Origin: Nodosilinea nodulosa PCC 7104 | GTDB taxonomy: Bacteria > Cyanobacteriota > Cyanobacteriia > Phormidesmidales > Phormidesmidaceae | DNA length: 64,000 bases | Assembly: GCF_000309385.1 (NCBI RefSeq) | Contig: NZ_JH976537.1 | Span: 5,995,565 to 6,059,564, forward strand | Direction: 5' to 3' | Part shown: positions 55,822 through 64,000 of the stretch, piece by piece | How positions within the stretch are numbered: position 1 is the first letter of the stretch | Layout of the letters: each line of letters starts with the position of its first letter | The notes under the pieces: model-generated | What the model saw: the letters and a program-made list of their open reading frames with translations, nothing else | Databases searched by the model: none | Told to the model about the DNA's origin: nothing | Translations under genes and position numbers: made by a program

Positions 55822-56705
55822 TTGGTTTCTCCCCTTCAGATTTATTTCCTGACCCGTGGTGATCAGGCTACGCAGGTTCCCGAGCTAAATCTGGACCCAA
55901 ATCGTTACGTAGTGCATCAAACCGCTATCTTAGATGACACCCTAGACTGGCTCCAGAGTCGCCCGACCTGCCCGATTGCCTGGTGGTAGATGACCAGATA
56001 TGGCAGCAGTCCCTGCGGCCCGCGCTGATGCAGCTAGGGCTGATGCTGCCAGTGGTGGTCATGCTAAATGAGCCAGATACCGCCGACCGAGAAACCCAGG
56101 CCAGTGCCGTCCCTGTCGCCGGAATTGGGGCCTATCCCGGCGCCGTCCTTCACCGCGCTGGCGATGCCCTGGGTCAGATTGAGCGCGTGATCCAAAACGC
56201 CATCCAAGAATTTTTACAGCTGCCAAGCCCCAGCGTGGCTTTGACCGCCGTTGTTCCCAGCGATGAGTCTAGCTCCTTGGCCGAGAGCCTCAGCGCCCAG
56301 CAGCATCGGCTCACCGAAAAACTCAAGGCCAGACTGGGCTATTTGGGAGTTTACTACAAGCGCAACCCCAGCAACTTTTTACGCCACATGAGTCTGGAAG
56401 ACCGCCATGCTCTGCTAGACCAGCTCAGGACGGACTACCGCAAAATCGTCCTAGCCTACTTTGCCAACAACACCAAGCTCAACCTCAACCAGCTCATCGA
56501 TGACTTTGTGGATCAGGCCTTTATGGCCGATATATCGGTAGCTCAAATTGTTGAAATTCACATGGAGCTAATGGATAACCTCTCCAAGCAGCTTAAGCTG
56601 GAGGGGCGCAGCGAAGAAATTTTGCTCGACTACCGTCTCACCCTGATTGACGTGATTGCCCATTTATGTGAGATGTATCGGCGGTCAATTCCTCGGCAGC
56701 CCTAG
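55822..56705 (+). CDS. kaiA: Circadian clock protein KaiA, apparent one-base frameshift
   Basis: KaiA stimulates KaiC autophosphorylation. The C-terminal part (from about 55983) is fully in frame and diagnostic: RLGYLGVYYKRNPSNFLRHM, YFANNTKLNLNQLIDDFVDQ, VEIHMELMDNLSKQLKLEGR and YRLTLIDVIAHLCEMYRRSI, the four-helix KaiC-binding domain. The N-terminal pseudo-receiver domain lies in another frame (PLQIYFLTRGDQ ... TLDWLQSRP) up to about 55968, where CGCCCGACC needs one extra C to join LPDCLVVDDQIWQQ. Joined, from TTG 55822, it is 294 residues, the normal length. Without repair, translation from GTG 55983 gives a C-terminal-domain-only KaiA, like the short KaiA of some Nostocales. Confidence 0.85.
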
Positions 56706-56903
56706 GGCATGTCATCAATTCTCGCTACAATCCCTATCCCAAGGCGTTGCCACGCCCGACCCCAAAAAAACAGGCTAGAAGCTGTAACCGCTGATTCTTA
56801 GGCCATTGGCAATTACATTGATGACAGCCCCTAGCGGCAGGGCTATCCGCCTCAAATACTTCCCTATACAATCATCCATGTCCCTGTCAACCCACAGCGT
56901 TCC

Positions 56904-57218
56904 ATGAGCTCCGTCAAAAAGACCTACATTCTCAAGCTCTATGTCGCGGGCAATACTCCCAACTCCATTCGTGCCCTTAAAACCCTCAACAACATCCTGG
57001 AAGAAGAGTTTCAGGGGGTTTACGCCCTGAAGGTGATTGACGTGCTCAAAAATCCGCAGCTGGCGGAGGAGGACAAGATTTTGGCCACCCCTACCCTAGC
57101 CAAAATTCTGCCGCCGCCGGTACGCAAAATCATCGGCGATCTGTCCGATCGCGAGCGGGTGCTGATTGGCCTTGACCTGCTCTACGACGAGCTGCGCGAA
57201 GACGACATCTATGGCTAG
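56904..57218 (+). CDS. kaiB: Circadian clock protein KaiB
   Basis: A 104-residue thioredoxin-like fold-switching protein: [60 protein letters not shown] and [20 protein letters not shown] are the KaiB blocks, with the acidic C-terminal tail REDDIYG. KaiB binds phosphorylated KaiC and draws KaiA into an inactive complex. It lies 198 bases after kaiA; a TATACA box at 56865-56870, about 34 bases before the ATG, is a possible -10 element of a kaiBC promoter. Confidence 0.97.
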   Translation: MSSVKKTYILKLYVAGNTPNSIRALKTLNNILEEEFQGVYALKVIDVLKNPQLAEEDKILATPTLAKILPPPVRKIIGDLSDRERVLIGLDLLYDELREDDIYG

Positions 57219-57513
57219 GGCTGGAGGTTGTCCCCAGGGCCAATCCGGGAGAGCATTCCTGCGGTTGGGGTTTGGCTGGGGCCGCAGTTGGTAAATCGGT
57301 TGGGGGAACGCTAAAATCCCTAGGCTTATGGTGAATCCTGATTTAAAAGCAGGCCTGCCGGTGACACCGAGCTCGCGGCCAGCGCCGCTGGACGATGCCG
57401 CCTGACAGGCTTAAAATCCTTGACGGTAGCCGCTTCGGGGTATGCTTGATCCTCAGAAAGTACCGTAAGTTATTAAGGGCAGCTACCCTGCCTGATACCC
57501 GTAACAACCTCCC
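57219..57513. other. Unusually long kaiB-kaiC spacer
   Basis: 295 bases between kaiB and kaiC. No gene. TTGACG (57420-57425) and TATGCT (57441-57446) are promoter-like but only 15 bases apart. So kaiC may have its own promoter; evidence is weak. Confidence 0.4.
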
Positions 57514-59070
57514 ATGACAGACTCTGACCCGACCGAATTGCAGCCCTCCGCGCGACCCATGGGTGTGCAAAAGATCCGCACGACCATAGAGGGCTTTGAC
57601 GACATCAGCCACGGTGGACTGCCGGCGGGGCGATCGACTCTGGTGAGCGGCACCTCCGGTACCGGTAAAACCCTGTTTGCGGTGCAGTTTATCTACAACG
57701 GCATCACGGAGTTTGATGAACCTGGGGTGTTTGTCACCTTTGAGGAGTCGCCCGAGGACATCATTCAAAACGCCTACAGCTTTGGCTGGGACCTCCAGCA
57801 GCTGGTGGACGACGGCAAGCTGTTTATTCTCGATGCCTCCCCCGATCCCGAAGGGCAGGATGTGGTGGGCAACTTTGATCTCTCGGCGCTGATCGAGCGG
57901 ATTCAGTACGCCATTCGCAAGTACAAGGCGCGGCGGGTTTCCATTGACTCGGTGACGGCGGTGTTTCAGCAGTACGACGCAGCCTCGGTGGTGCGGCGGG
58001 AGATTTTTCGCCTGGTGGCTCGCCTCAAGCTGATGGGCGTCACTACGGTGATGACCACCGAGCGCCTGGATGAGTACGGCCCGGTGGCTCGGTTTGGAGT
58101 CGAAGAATTTGTCTCTGACAACGTGGTGATTGTGCGCAACGCCCTGGAGGGGGAGCGCCGCCGCCGCACCATCGAAATTCTCAAGCTGCGGGGTACCACC
58201 CACATGAAGGGAGAGTATCCCTTCACCATTACCAACGGCGGCGTCAATATCTTCCCGCTGGGGGCCATGCAGCTGACCCAGCGATCGTCGAACGCGCGGG
58301 TGTCGTCGGGGGTGCCCACCCTGGACGAAATGTGCGGCGGCGGCTTTTTCAAGGACTCAATTATTTTGGCGACGGGGGCGACGGGCACGGGCAAAACCCT
58401 GCTGGTCAGCAAGTTTTTGGTGGACGGCTGCAAAAACGGCGAGCGGGCGATTTTGTTTGCCTACGAAGAGTCTCGCGCCCAGCTGTCGCGCAACGCCTAT
58501 TCCTGGGGGGTCGACTTTGAGGCCATGGAGGAGCAGGGGCTGTTGAAAATTATCTGCGCCTACCCGGAGTCGGCGGGCCTAGAAGATCATCTACAAATCA
58601 TCAAGACCGAGATCTCGCAGTTTAAGCCGTCGCGGGTGGCGATCGACTCGCTGTCTGCCCTCGATCGCGGCGTCAGCAACAACTCCTTTCGCCAGTTTGT
58701 GATTGGCGTGACGGGCTTTGCCAAGCAGGAGGAAATCACCGGCTTTTTCACCAACACCACCGAGCAGTTTATGGGGCTGCACTCGATTACCGAGTCGCAC
58801 ATTTCCACTATTACCGACACGATTTTAATGCTGCAATACGTGGAGGTGCGAGGCGAACTATCGCGGGCAATCAACGTCTTTAAAATGCGCGGCTCGTGGC
58901 ACGACAAGGGCATTCGCGAGTACACCATCAACAGCCAGGGGCCAGATATTAAAGACTCCTTCCGCAACCTGGAGCGGATCATTAGCGGTTCACCCACCCG
59001 CATTTCGGTGGATGAAAAGAGCGAGCTATCGCGGATTATTCAGGGCGTTCAGGGCGATTCGGAGCTGTAG
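57514..59070 (+). CDS. kaiC: Circadian clock ATPase/kinase KaiC
   Basis: A 518-residue tandem RecA-like protein, the same size as the well-studied homologue. CI domain: Walker A SGTSGTGKT (residues 45-53, Lys52, Thr53) and the catalytic Glu pair at 77-78 (FVTFEESPED). CII domain: Walker A TGATGTGKT and the autophosphorylation pair Ser431 and Thr432 in TESHISTITDTIL, exactly the numbering of the model protein. The A-loop and C-terminal tail (GPDIKDSFRNLERIISGSPT, RISVDEKSEL) that bind KaiA are intact. All core parts of the clock are thus present. Confidence 0.98.
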   Translation: MTDSDPTELQPSARPMGVQKIRTTIEGFDDISHGGLPAGRSTLVSGTSGTGKTLFAVQFIYNGITEFDEPGVFVTFEESPEDIIQNAYSFGWDLQQLVDDGKLFILDASPDPEGQDVVGNFDLSALIERIQYAIRKYKARRVSIDSVTAVFQQYDAASVVRREIFRLVARLKLMGVTTVMTTERLDEYGPVARFGVEEFVSDNVVIVRNALEGERRRRTIEILKLRGTTHMKGEYPFTITNGGVNIFPLGAMQLTQRSSNARVSSGVPTLDEMCGGGFFKDSIILATGATGTGKTLLVSKFLVDGCKNGERAILFAYEESRAQLSRNAYSWGVDFEAMEEQGLLKIICAYPESAGLEDHLQIIKTEISQFKPSRVAIDSLSALDRGVSNNSFRQFVIGVTGFAKQEEITGFFTNTTEQFMGLHSITESHISTITDTILMLQYVEVRGELSRAINVFKMRGSWHDKGIREYTINSQGPDIKDSFRNLERIISGSPTRISVDEKSELSRIIQGVQGDSEL

Positions 59071-59395
59071 GGCAACGCGCCCCGTGTCAATGACAGCCTC
59101 CAGCCTGGTGCCCCAGGGCGCGCCATCAATGCTGGCTAAATCTGCGGTCTCAGCGATGCCAGATATCCCCCCAGGGATAGTTGTGGATTTTGAGGTATAG
59201 ATATTTCCAGGGGGATGCCATTTTGAGATAGGGGGTTGTGGCCAGGGGGGCGGCGGAGTATCGTAGGGGCAATATGCCCCAATTCAAGGCCAGCAGGGGG
59301 GCGCCTCTGGGCAAACGCCAGCGGGCACACGTCAGAACTCGACCTGGACGTGGTACGGCGCTCCTCAAGTGCTCTTTTGGGTTACTTCTCTCACG
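59071..59395. other. Intergenic stretch after kaiC
   Basis: 325 bases with no gene. It contains the small palindrome GGGGCA-ATA-TGCCCC (about 59264-59280), a common type of dispersed repeat, and a G-rich tract near 59225-59255. No intrinsic terminator was seen behind kaiC. Confidence 0.45.
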
Positions 59396-60457
59396 ATGAA
59401 AATCCTGCTGTTAGAGGACGATCCATCGACCAGTGAGTTTTTGGCCGATACCCTGACCACCCATCGCTATGCCGTCGATGCGATCGCCGATGGAGCCATT
59501 GGTTTTGACCTGGCCAGCCGCTGGCCCTACGATCTGCTGATCATCGATTGGCTCCTGCCCAGCCTGGATGGCCTGGAGGTCTGCCGCCGCCTGCGCGCCC
59601 AGGGCAGTCAGATTCCCATCCTCATGCTCACGGTCAAAACCGCCAGCGCCGATATCGTCGCCGGGCTAGATGCCGGGGCCGATGACTACCTGGCCAAATC
59701 CTGCGATGCCCCCCAGCTGCTGGCGCGGGTGCGGGCGCTGCTGCGGCGCAGCGGCACCACCGCGCCAGTTCTGCGCTGGGGCGATCTGTGCCTCGACCCG
59801 GCCCTGACCCAGGTGACCTATGGCCAGCAGCCGATCGCCTGTCGGCCCAAGGAGTACGAGCTGCTAGAGCTGTTTTTGCGCCATCCGCAGCGGCTGCTCA
59901 CCCGCAGCGCCATTATTGACCACCTCTGGCCCATGGCCGATACGCCCGTCGAAGGCTCCGTCACCAACTTAATTAAAGATCTGCGCCAGCGGTTAAAGGG
60001 GGCGGGGCTGGCTATCAGCCCCATTGAAACCGTCTACGGGCTGGGCTATCGGCTCAAGGCGCCCCCCCAAGCCACGCCGACACCGGCTCTCGCCGCTGCC
60101 AGTCCACCCTCAGCCCGACTGGAGGCGGTGATGCAGCGGGCCACCCAGCATTTTCGGGCTTCCCTAGAGCAGCGGCTGGGGGTGCTCGACGGGGCCATGC
60201 AGGCACTGGAAACGGGCACCCTTGACCCCCAGCAGCGGCAGTTGGCCAGGGCCGAAGCTCACCGCCTGGCCGGGGGGCTGGGGATTTTTGGCTATGCCCA
60301 GGCGGCGGAAGTGGCGGAGGCGATCGAGGAGCTGCTGACGGCGGAGCCACCCCCGCAGCTGCAATCTGAGCTGGCCCACCGCCTGGCGTTGCTAAAGCGA
60401 TCGCTGGTGCTTGCCGCCATGGAGGAAAGCGCCGAGCCCGAGCCCGCCAACCCCTAG
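59396..60457 (+). CDS. OmpR-type response regulator with C-terminal HPt domain
   Basis: A 353-residue protein: receiver domain (about 1-118; acidic pair in LLLEDDPST, phospho-acceptor Asp in LLIIDWLLPSLDGLEV, Lys in YLAKSCD); an OmpR-type winged helix (about 128-220; PKEYELLELFLRHPQRLLTR, GSVTNLIKDLRQRLKG, TVYGLGYRLK); a Pro-rich linker; and a C-terminal HPt-like domain (about 255-345) with the likely His in RAEAHRLAGGLGIFGYAQAA. A DNA-binding regulator that also carries an HPt points to a phosphorelay. The PAS kinase gene starts 30 bases downstream and is the probable partner; kaiC is 325 bases upstream. Confidence 0.9.
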   Translation: MKILLLEDDPSTSEFLADTLTTHRYAVDAIADGAIGFDLASRWPYDLLIIDWLLPSLDGLEVCRRLRAQGSQIPILMLTVKTASADIVAGLDAGADDYLAKSCDAPQLLARVRALLRRSGTTAPVLRWGDLCLDPALTQVTYGQQPIACRPKEYELLELFLRHPQRLLTRSAIIDHLWPMADTPVEGSVTNLIKDLRQRLKGAGLAISPIETVYGLGYRLKAPPQATPTPALAAASPPSARLEAVMQRATQHFRASLEQRLGVLDGAMQALETGTLDPQQRQLARAEAHRLAGGLGIFGYAQAAEVAEAIEELLTAEPPPQLQSELAHRLALLKRSLVLAAMEESAEPEPANP

Positions 60458-60486
60458 GCAATGCCTTAGCTGTGACCTAGCGCCCT

Positions 60487-63212
60487 ATGCCCCTACTTCA
60501 ACAGAGCCGCCTGCCCCCTCCCCTATCGCTGCACTGGGTCGTGACGGTGCCGCTGGCGCTCTCCACGCTGGGGGCGACGATTTTGGTGGGCTACCTGGGT
60601 CTGCGGGGAGGGGCCGATGGGGCGCGTCAAATTCTGCCGCTGTCGCTGCTCACCCTGGAGCTGGCGATCGCCCTGGGCCTGGTACTGACCCAGAGACTGC
60701 TGCTCCGCCTGCGGCTGTTTGCCCGCGTCAGCGGCGAGCTGGCGGCGGGAAATTTGGCCCAGCGATTGCCCACCAACAGCCACATCAAGGAGTTCAACCA
60801 TCTGGCCAGCGCCTTTAACCAGATGGCCGCCCAGCTACAGCGCTCGTTTCAGGGTATGCAAACTACCCTGACCGAGTCGGAAACCAAGTTCACCACCATC
60901 TTTCGCACCAGCCCCGACCCGATCGCCATTGCCACCCGCGCTGAGGGGCGGCTGATAGATGTCAACCACAGCCTGCTGGAGTTCTTTGGCTACAGCCGTG
61001 AAGAGATGCTGGGGCGCACGGCCCTGGAGCTAAACCTGTGGGCCGATCTAGCGCAGCGCGATCGCTACCGCACCCTGCTCGATCGGCAGGGCCGGGTGCG
61101 CAATTTGGAAGTGCAGGTCATCACCCGGTCAGGGGAAACCAAAACCGTGCTGCTCTCCGCTGAGGCCCAGACCCTAGAGGGCCAGGACTGCCTGATTGTG
61201 ACCCACCGCGACATTACCGATCGCCACCGGGCCGAAGCCGCCCTGCGCCAGAGCCAGCAGCGGCTCGCCCTGGCCCAGCGGGTGGCCCAGGTGGGCCACT
61301 GGGAATATGACGTTGCCAGCCAGGCGCTCACCTGGTCGGCGCTCACCTTTCAAAACTGGGGCCTCGACCCCAGCGCCCCGACCCCGACGCTGGCTGCGCT
61401 CCTGCGGATGCTGCCCCCGGAGGATCGCGATCGCCTGATCCAGCACATCGAAACCACCATTGCCACGGGCATGCCCTACCAGATGGACCTGCGACCCATC
61501 CATCCCGATGGCTCTGTCCACTACCTCGACGCCCGCGGCGAGCCTGTTTTTGACGACCGGGGCCGGGTGGTGAAGCTGGTGGGGGTCTCGGTGGATATCA
61601 CCGATCGCAAGCGGGCTGAGCTGGCCCTTCAGGAGAGCGAAGCCCGCTTTCGCCAGCTGGCCGAGGCCGTGCAGGAGGGCTTTTTTGTCTACGACATCGA
61701 CACCGACTACTACGCCTACCTCAACTCGTCCTACTGGACCATTCTGGATCTCCCGCCCGGCGACAGCTCCTACAGCATGGCCAACTGGCTCGTGGGCATT
61801 CACCCCGGCGATCGCGATCGCATTGAAGCGGCCCTAGCCCAAGAGCGCCAGGGCATCGACTTCGAGCAGGAGTATCGCTACATCACCCCCAGGGGCGAGC
61901 TGCGCTGGCTGCGTTCAAAGGCTTTTCCGCTGCTCGACGACAGCGGCAAGGTGGTGCGCATTGTCGGCACCGTGGAGAACATTACCGAGCGCAAGCGGGT
62001 CGAAGAGGCCCTGCGCCAGAGCGAAGCCCGCTTTCGCAGCGCCTTTGATGATGCCCCCTACGGCATTTCGCTGGTCTCAACCACCGGGCAGTTTGTGCTG
62101 GCCAACGCCTACTACTGCACCATGCTGGGCTATACCGAAGCCGAGCTGCTCCACCTCAGATTTAAAGACATTACCCACCCCGACGACCGGGCCGATGACT
62201 GGGCCGGGTTTCAGCAGATGATGAGCGGCGAAGCCCGCACCTACGAGATCGAAAAACGCTACCTCACCAAAAAGGGGGAGACGATTCCGGTGGTGGTCAA
62301 TGCGGCCCCCATCTACGATGCGGCGGGGAACCCACTGTACTCAGTGGGCCATGTGCAGGATATTCGCGATCGCCTCGCCATCGATCGCATGAAAGACGAG
62401 TTTATTTCGGTGGTGAGCCACGAGCTGCGCACGCCAATTACTGCCATTCAGGGGGCGCTGGCGCTGCTGGGGGCAAACGTCTACGCCAACCGTCCCGAAA
62501 AAGCCCGCCACATGCTGGCGATCGCCATCAACAACAGCGATCGCCTGGTGCGCCTGGTGGACGACATTCTCAGCTTCGAGCGCCTGGAGTCGGGCCAGGT
62601 GCAGCTAGAGAAAGAACCCTGCCCGATCGCCCCCCTCATGTACCAGGCCATGGACAGCGTGCAGCCCCTAGCCGACCAATCGGGCATCACCATTGCGCTC
62701 ACCCCCCTCAGCACCATTCTGTGGGCCGCCCCCGACGCCATCCTCCAGGTGCTCACCAATCTGCTCAGCAACGCCATCAAGTTTTCAGACCAGGGGCAGA
62801 CGGTGTGGCTGCGAGCTGAGGAGCTGAAGAGTGGGGGAGTGGGGGAGTGGGGGAGTGGGGGAGGAGGAGCGTGGGAGCGTGGGAGCGTGGGAGCGTGGGT
62901 AAGCCGAAGCGCTACCCCATCACCCCATCACCCCATCACCCCATCACCCCATCCTTCCACTCTCCTCCTCACCGTCCGCGATCGCGGTCGCGGCATTCCC
63001 CCTGACAAGCTCGATCGCATCTTTGAGCAGTTTCAGCAGGTCGATGCCTCCGACTCCAGGCGGCGGGGGGCACCGGGCTGGGGCTGGCGATCTGCAAGCG
63101 CATTGTGCAGCAGCACCAGGGCCAGATCTGGGTGGAGAGCCAGGTGGGCCAGGGCAGCACCTTTTTTGTGGCCCTGCCCCTCACCCCCCAGGCTAACCCA
63201 GAGGTTGCCTAG
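60487..63212 (+). CDS. Multi-PAS sensor histidine kinase with HAMP, frameshifted near its end
   Basis: About 908 residues if one base is restored. Order: two membrane helices and HAMP (about 10-125); PAS domains at about 130-250, 255-385, 385-510 and 515-635; HisKA with [17 protein letters not shown] (about 645-665); HATPase with [12 protein letters not shown] (N box) and [12 protein letters not shown] (G1). The G2 box is [13 protein letters not shown], but is reached only by adding one G to the six-G run 63065-63070; as written the frame runs on to 63393 with non-family residues. A low-complexity insert splits the ATPase domain (listed separately). Likely pairs with the response regulator 30 bases upstream. 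Confidence 0.87.
62831..62955. repeat. Simple-sequence insert inside the kinase ATPase domain
   Basis: Tandem GTGGGGGA units, then GCGTGGGA units, then CCCCATCA units (about five), all in frame within the kinase gene. They encode a Gly/Ser/Trp- and His/Pro-rich stretch of about 45 residues between AEELK and [11 protein letters not shown], where normal kinases have only a short loop. Confidence 0.8.
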
Positions 63213-63403
63213 GCCCTGCCGCGCAGCTTTTGGGTGTTGTCGTAGAGGCTCTGGGCCAGGCCGTCCAGCCGCTCCGAGAGCCTGGCATCCGTCAGCTTGC
63301 CCTGGTCATCGAAGGCCTGCCAAGCCTGGCCGATCGCCACCTGCTCGGGAATCACCCAGGTGTGCACCCAGCGCAGAATGGTGCGCAGCTTAACGGGTGA
63401 CAA
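63209..63403 (-). pseudogene. 3' fragment of an NADPH-dependent FMN reductase-type gene
   Basis: The minus-strand frame KLRTILRWVHTWVIPEQVAI, then GQAWQAFDDQGKLTDARLSE and [20 protein letters not shown] matches the C-terminal end of flavodoxin-like NADPH-dependent FMN reductases. The N-terminal flavin-binding part is missing: the frame is interrupted about 63403 by an insertion sequence. Its stop overlaps the kinase stop. It is not functional as it stands. Confidence 0.65.
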
Positions 63404-63404
63404 G

Positions 63405-64000
63405 GGCCATCAACATCATACGGTATAAGGGTTTGAGACAATGGAGGGGCAAAAAAATAGGGAACCCCAATGCGGCTCCCCCTAATCAATATGTTTCCTG
63501 CATTCTACCAAACCACCCTTCGCACCCACCTGAGTGAAGCCCAGTACTTGACCTTGCAGCTGTTGTTGCTATTGCTACAGGCCCACCGACAGGTCAAACT
63601 CTCGGTGTTAGCCAGCGTCTTTCCTCAGCCGATTCAGTATCAAAGTCGAAAACGCAACTTACAGCGATTTTTAGCGCTGCCAAAACTTACCCTCAAGGTG
63701 CTGTGGTTTCCACTGCTCAAGTATTGGATTCGGCAAGTGCAAACGGGACGGGGGTTGAACCGCGACCAACGCCGCCGTCTAAGAACGCTCAAACATCATC
63801 AACATGGCTATTGGATTCTGGCTATCGACCGCACGGAATGGAAAGGACGGAATATCTTCATGGTCAGCGTGGTGTGGGGGACTCACGCCTTACCCGTCTA
63901 TTGGGAGTTGTTAGGGCAGGCGGGCAGTAGTGACCTAACAACGCAACAGCGACTCCTCAAAAACGGCCCTGTCCTTGTTCAAGTCTTATCCGGTGCTCGT
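63405..64000 (+). mobile_element. IS4-type insertion sequence, cut by window end
   Basis: Left end near 63405 (exact base uncertain), where the flavin-reductase frame breaks. It contains the start of a transposase gene and continues beyond the window. Confidence 0.6.
63470..64000 (+). CDS. IS4-type transposase, 3' end outside the window
   Basis: An uninterrupted frame from ATG 63470 (ATG 63491 is an alternative) to the last base, 177 codons. LLLLLLQAHRQVKLSVLASV, then FPQPIQYQSRKRNLQRFLAL is a common N-terminus of cyanobacterial IS4-type transposases, and AIDRTEWKGRNIFMVSVVWG carries the first catalytic Asp (DRTxW). The rest of the DDE domain lies outside. It interrupts the flavin reductase gene. 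Confidence 0.75.
   Translation, partial: MRLPLINMFPAFYQTTLRTHLSEAQYLTLQLLLLLLQAHRQVKLSVLASVFPQPIQYQSRKRNLQRFLALPKLTLKVLWFPLLKYWIRQVQTGRGLNRDQRRRLRTLKHHQHGYWILAIDRTEWKGRNIFMVSVVWGTHALPVYWELLGQAGSSDLTTQQRLLKNGPVLVQVLSGAR

Noticed and set aside
59136..59368. Short minus-strand frames after kaiC
   Set aside because: They lie over a palindromic intergenic repeat and differ in no way from chance frames.
62831..62955. CRISPR or satellite array in the kinase gene
   Set aside because: Tandem short units with no spacers; in frame within a coding sequence.

Overview
The window is chromosomal DNA from a cyanobacterium, most likely a filamentous Leptolyngbya/Nodosilinea-type organism. The grounds are a complete kaiA-kaiB-kaiC circadian clock locus, the NDH-1 subunit gene ndhL beside a DUF3007 gene and trpA, many cyanobacterial families (DUF4079, DUF4168, UPF0182), frequent GCGATCGC (HIP1-type) octamers, high GC and abundant short intergenic repeats. 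The species assignment is inference; no rRNA gene is present.

Layout. 1-5.4 kb: small secreted and hypothetical genes, an esterase, a frameshifted DUF6629 membrane gene, an MFS transporter and a family-2 glycosyltransferase. 5.5-15.2 kb: a lipoprotein, a UPF0182 membrane protein, trehalose-forming TreZ, DUF4079, a conserved hypothetical, a TetR regulator and DUF4168. 15.2-17.3 kb: glutathione-dependent formaldehyde detoxification (fghA, frmA). 17.5-19.4 kb: a GspH/FimT-like prepilin and GDP-fucose synthase. 19.9-22.3 kb: an arsenate-resistance pair (ArsJ-associated GAPDH plus ArsJ). 22.8-25.2 kb: cdsA, queC and two small genes. 25.3-31.6 kb is an accessory island: an XRE regulator, an AT-rich ankyrin membrane protein, a VapC-type pair, an MNT/HEPN pair with a broken HEPN gene, miaB, DUF2283, and a decayed RelE-type toxin-antitoxin pair. 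31.9-34.5 kb: a four-gene module with a Ras-like GTPase, a roadblock/LC7 protein, a DUF4388 protein and an unrecognised protein. 35.1-36.6 kb: two palindromic MITE-like repeats and a complete IS982-family element. 36.7-38.7 kb: rsmD, hisH and a peptidase-C15-like gene. 38.7-47.0 kb: a four-gene cell-surface operon (DUF11 protein, 1204-residue outer-membrane barrel, beta-helix/OmpA protein, DUF11-like secreted protein). 47.4-49.7 kb: MOSC, ndhL, DUF3007, trpA. 49.7-63.2 kb is signalling: a GGDEF-EAL protein, a CBS-histidine-kinase-like protein with receiver-like C-terminal domains divergent from kaiA, kaiABC, a response regulator with a C-terminal HPt domain, and a multi-PAS histidine kinase. 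The right edge holds a flavin-reductase fragment cut by an IS4-type element that runs off the window.

How it works together. The strongest functional units are the clock locus with adjoining phosphorelay genes, the formaldehyde pair, the arsenate pair and the surface operon. The surface operon and the GTPase/roadblock module are the best candidates for poorly described systems. Three otherwise normal genes (DUF6629, kaiA, the PAS kinase) are each broken by one base in or next to a homopolymer, so consensus error must be excluded before calling them pseudogenes.
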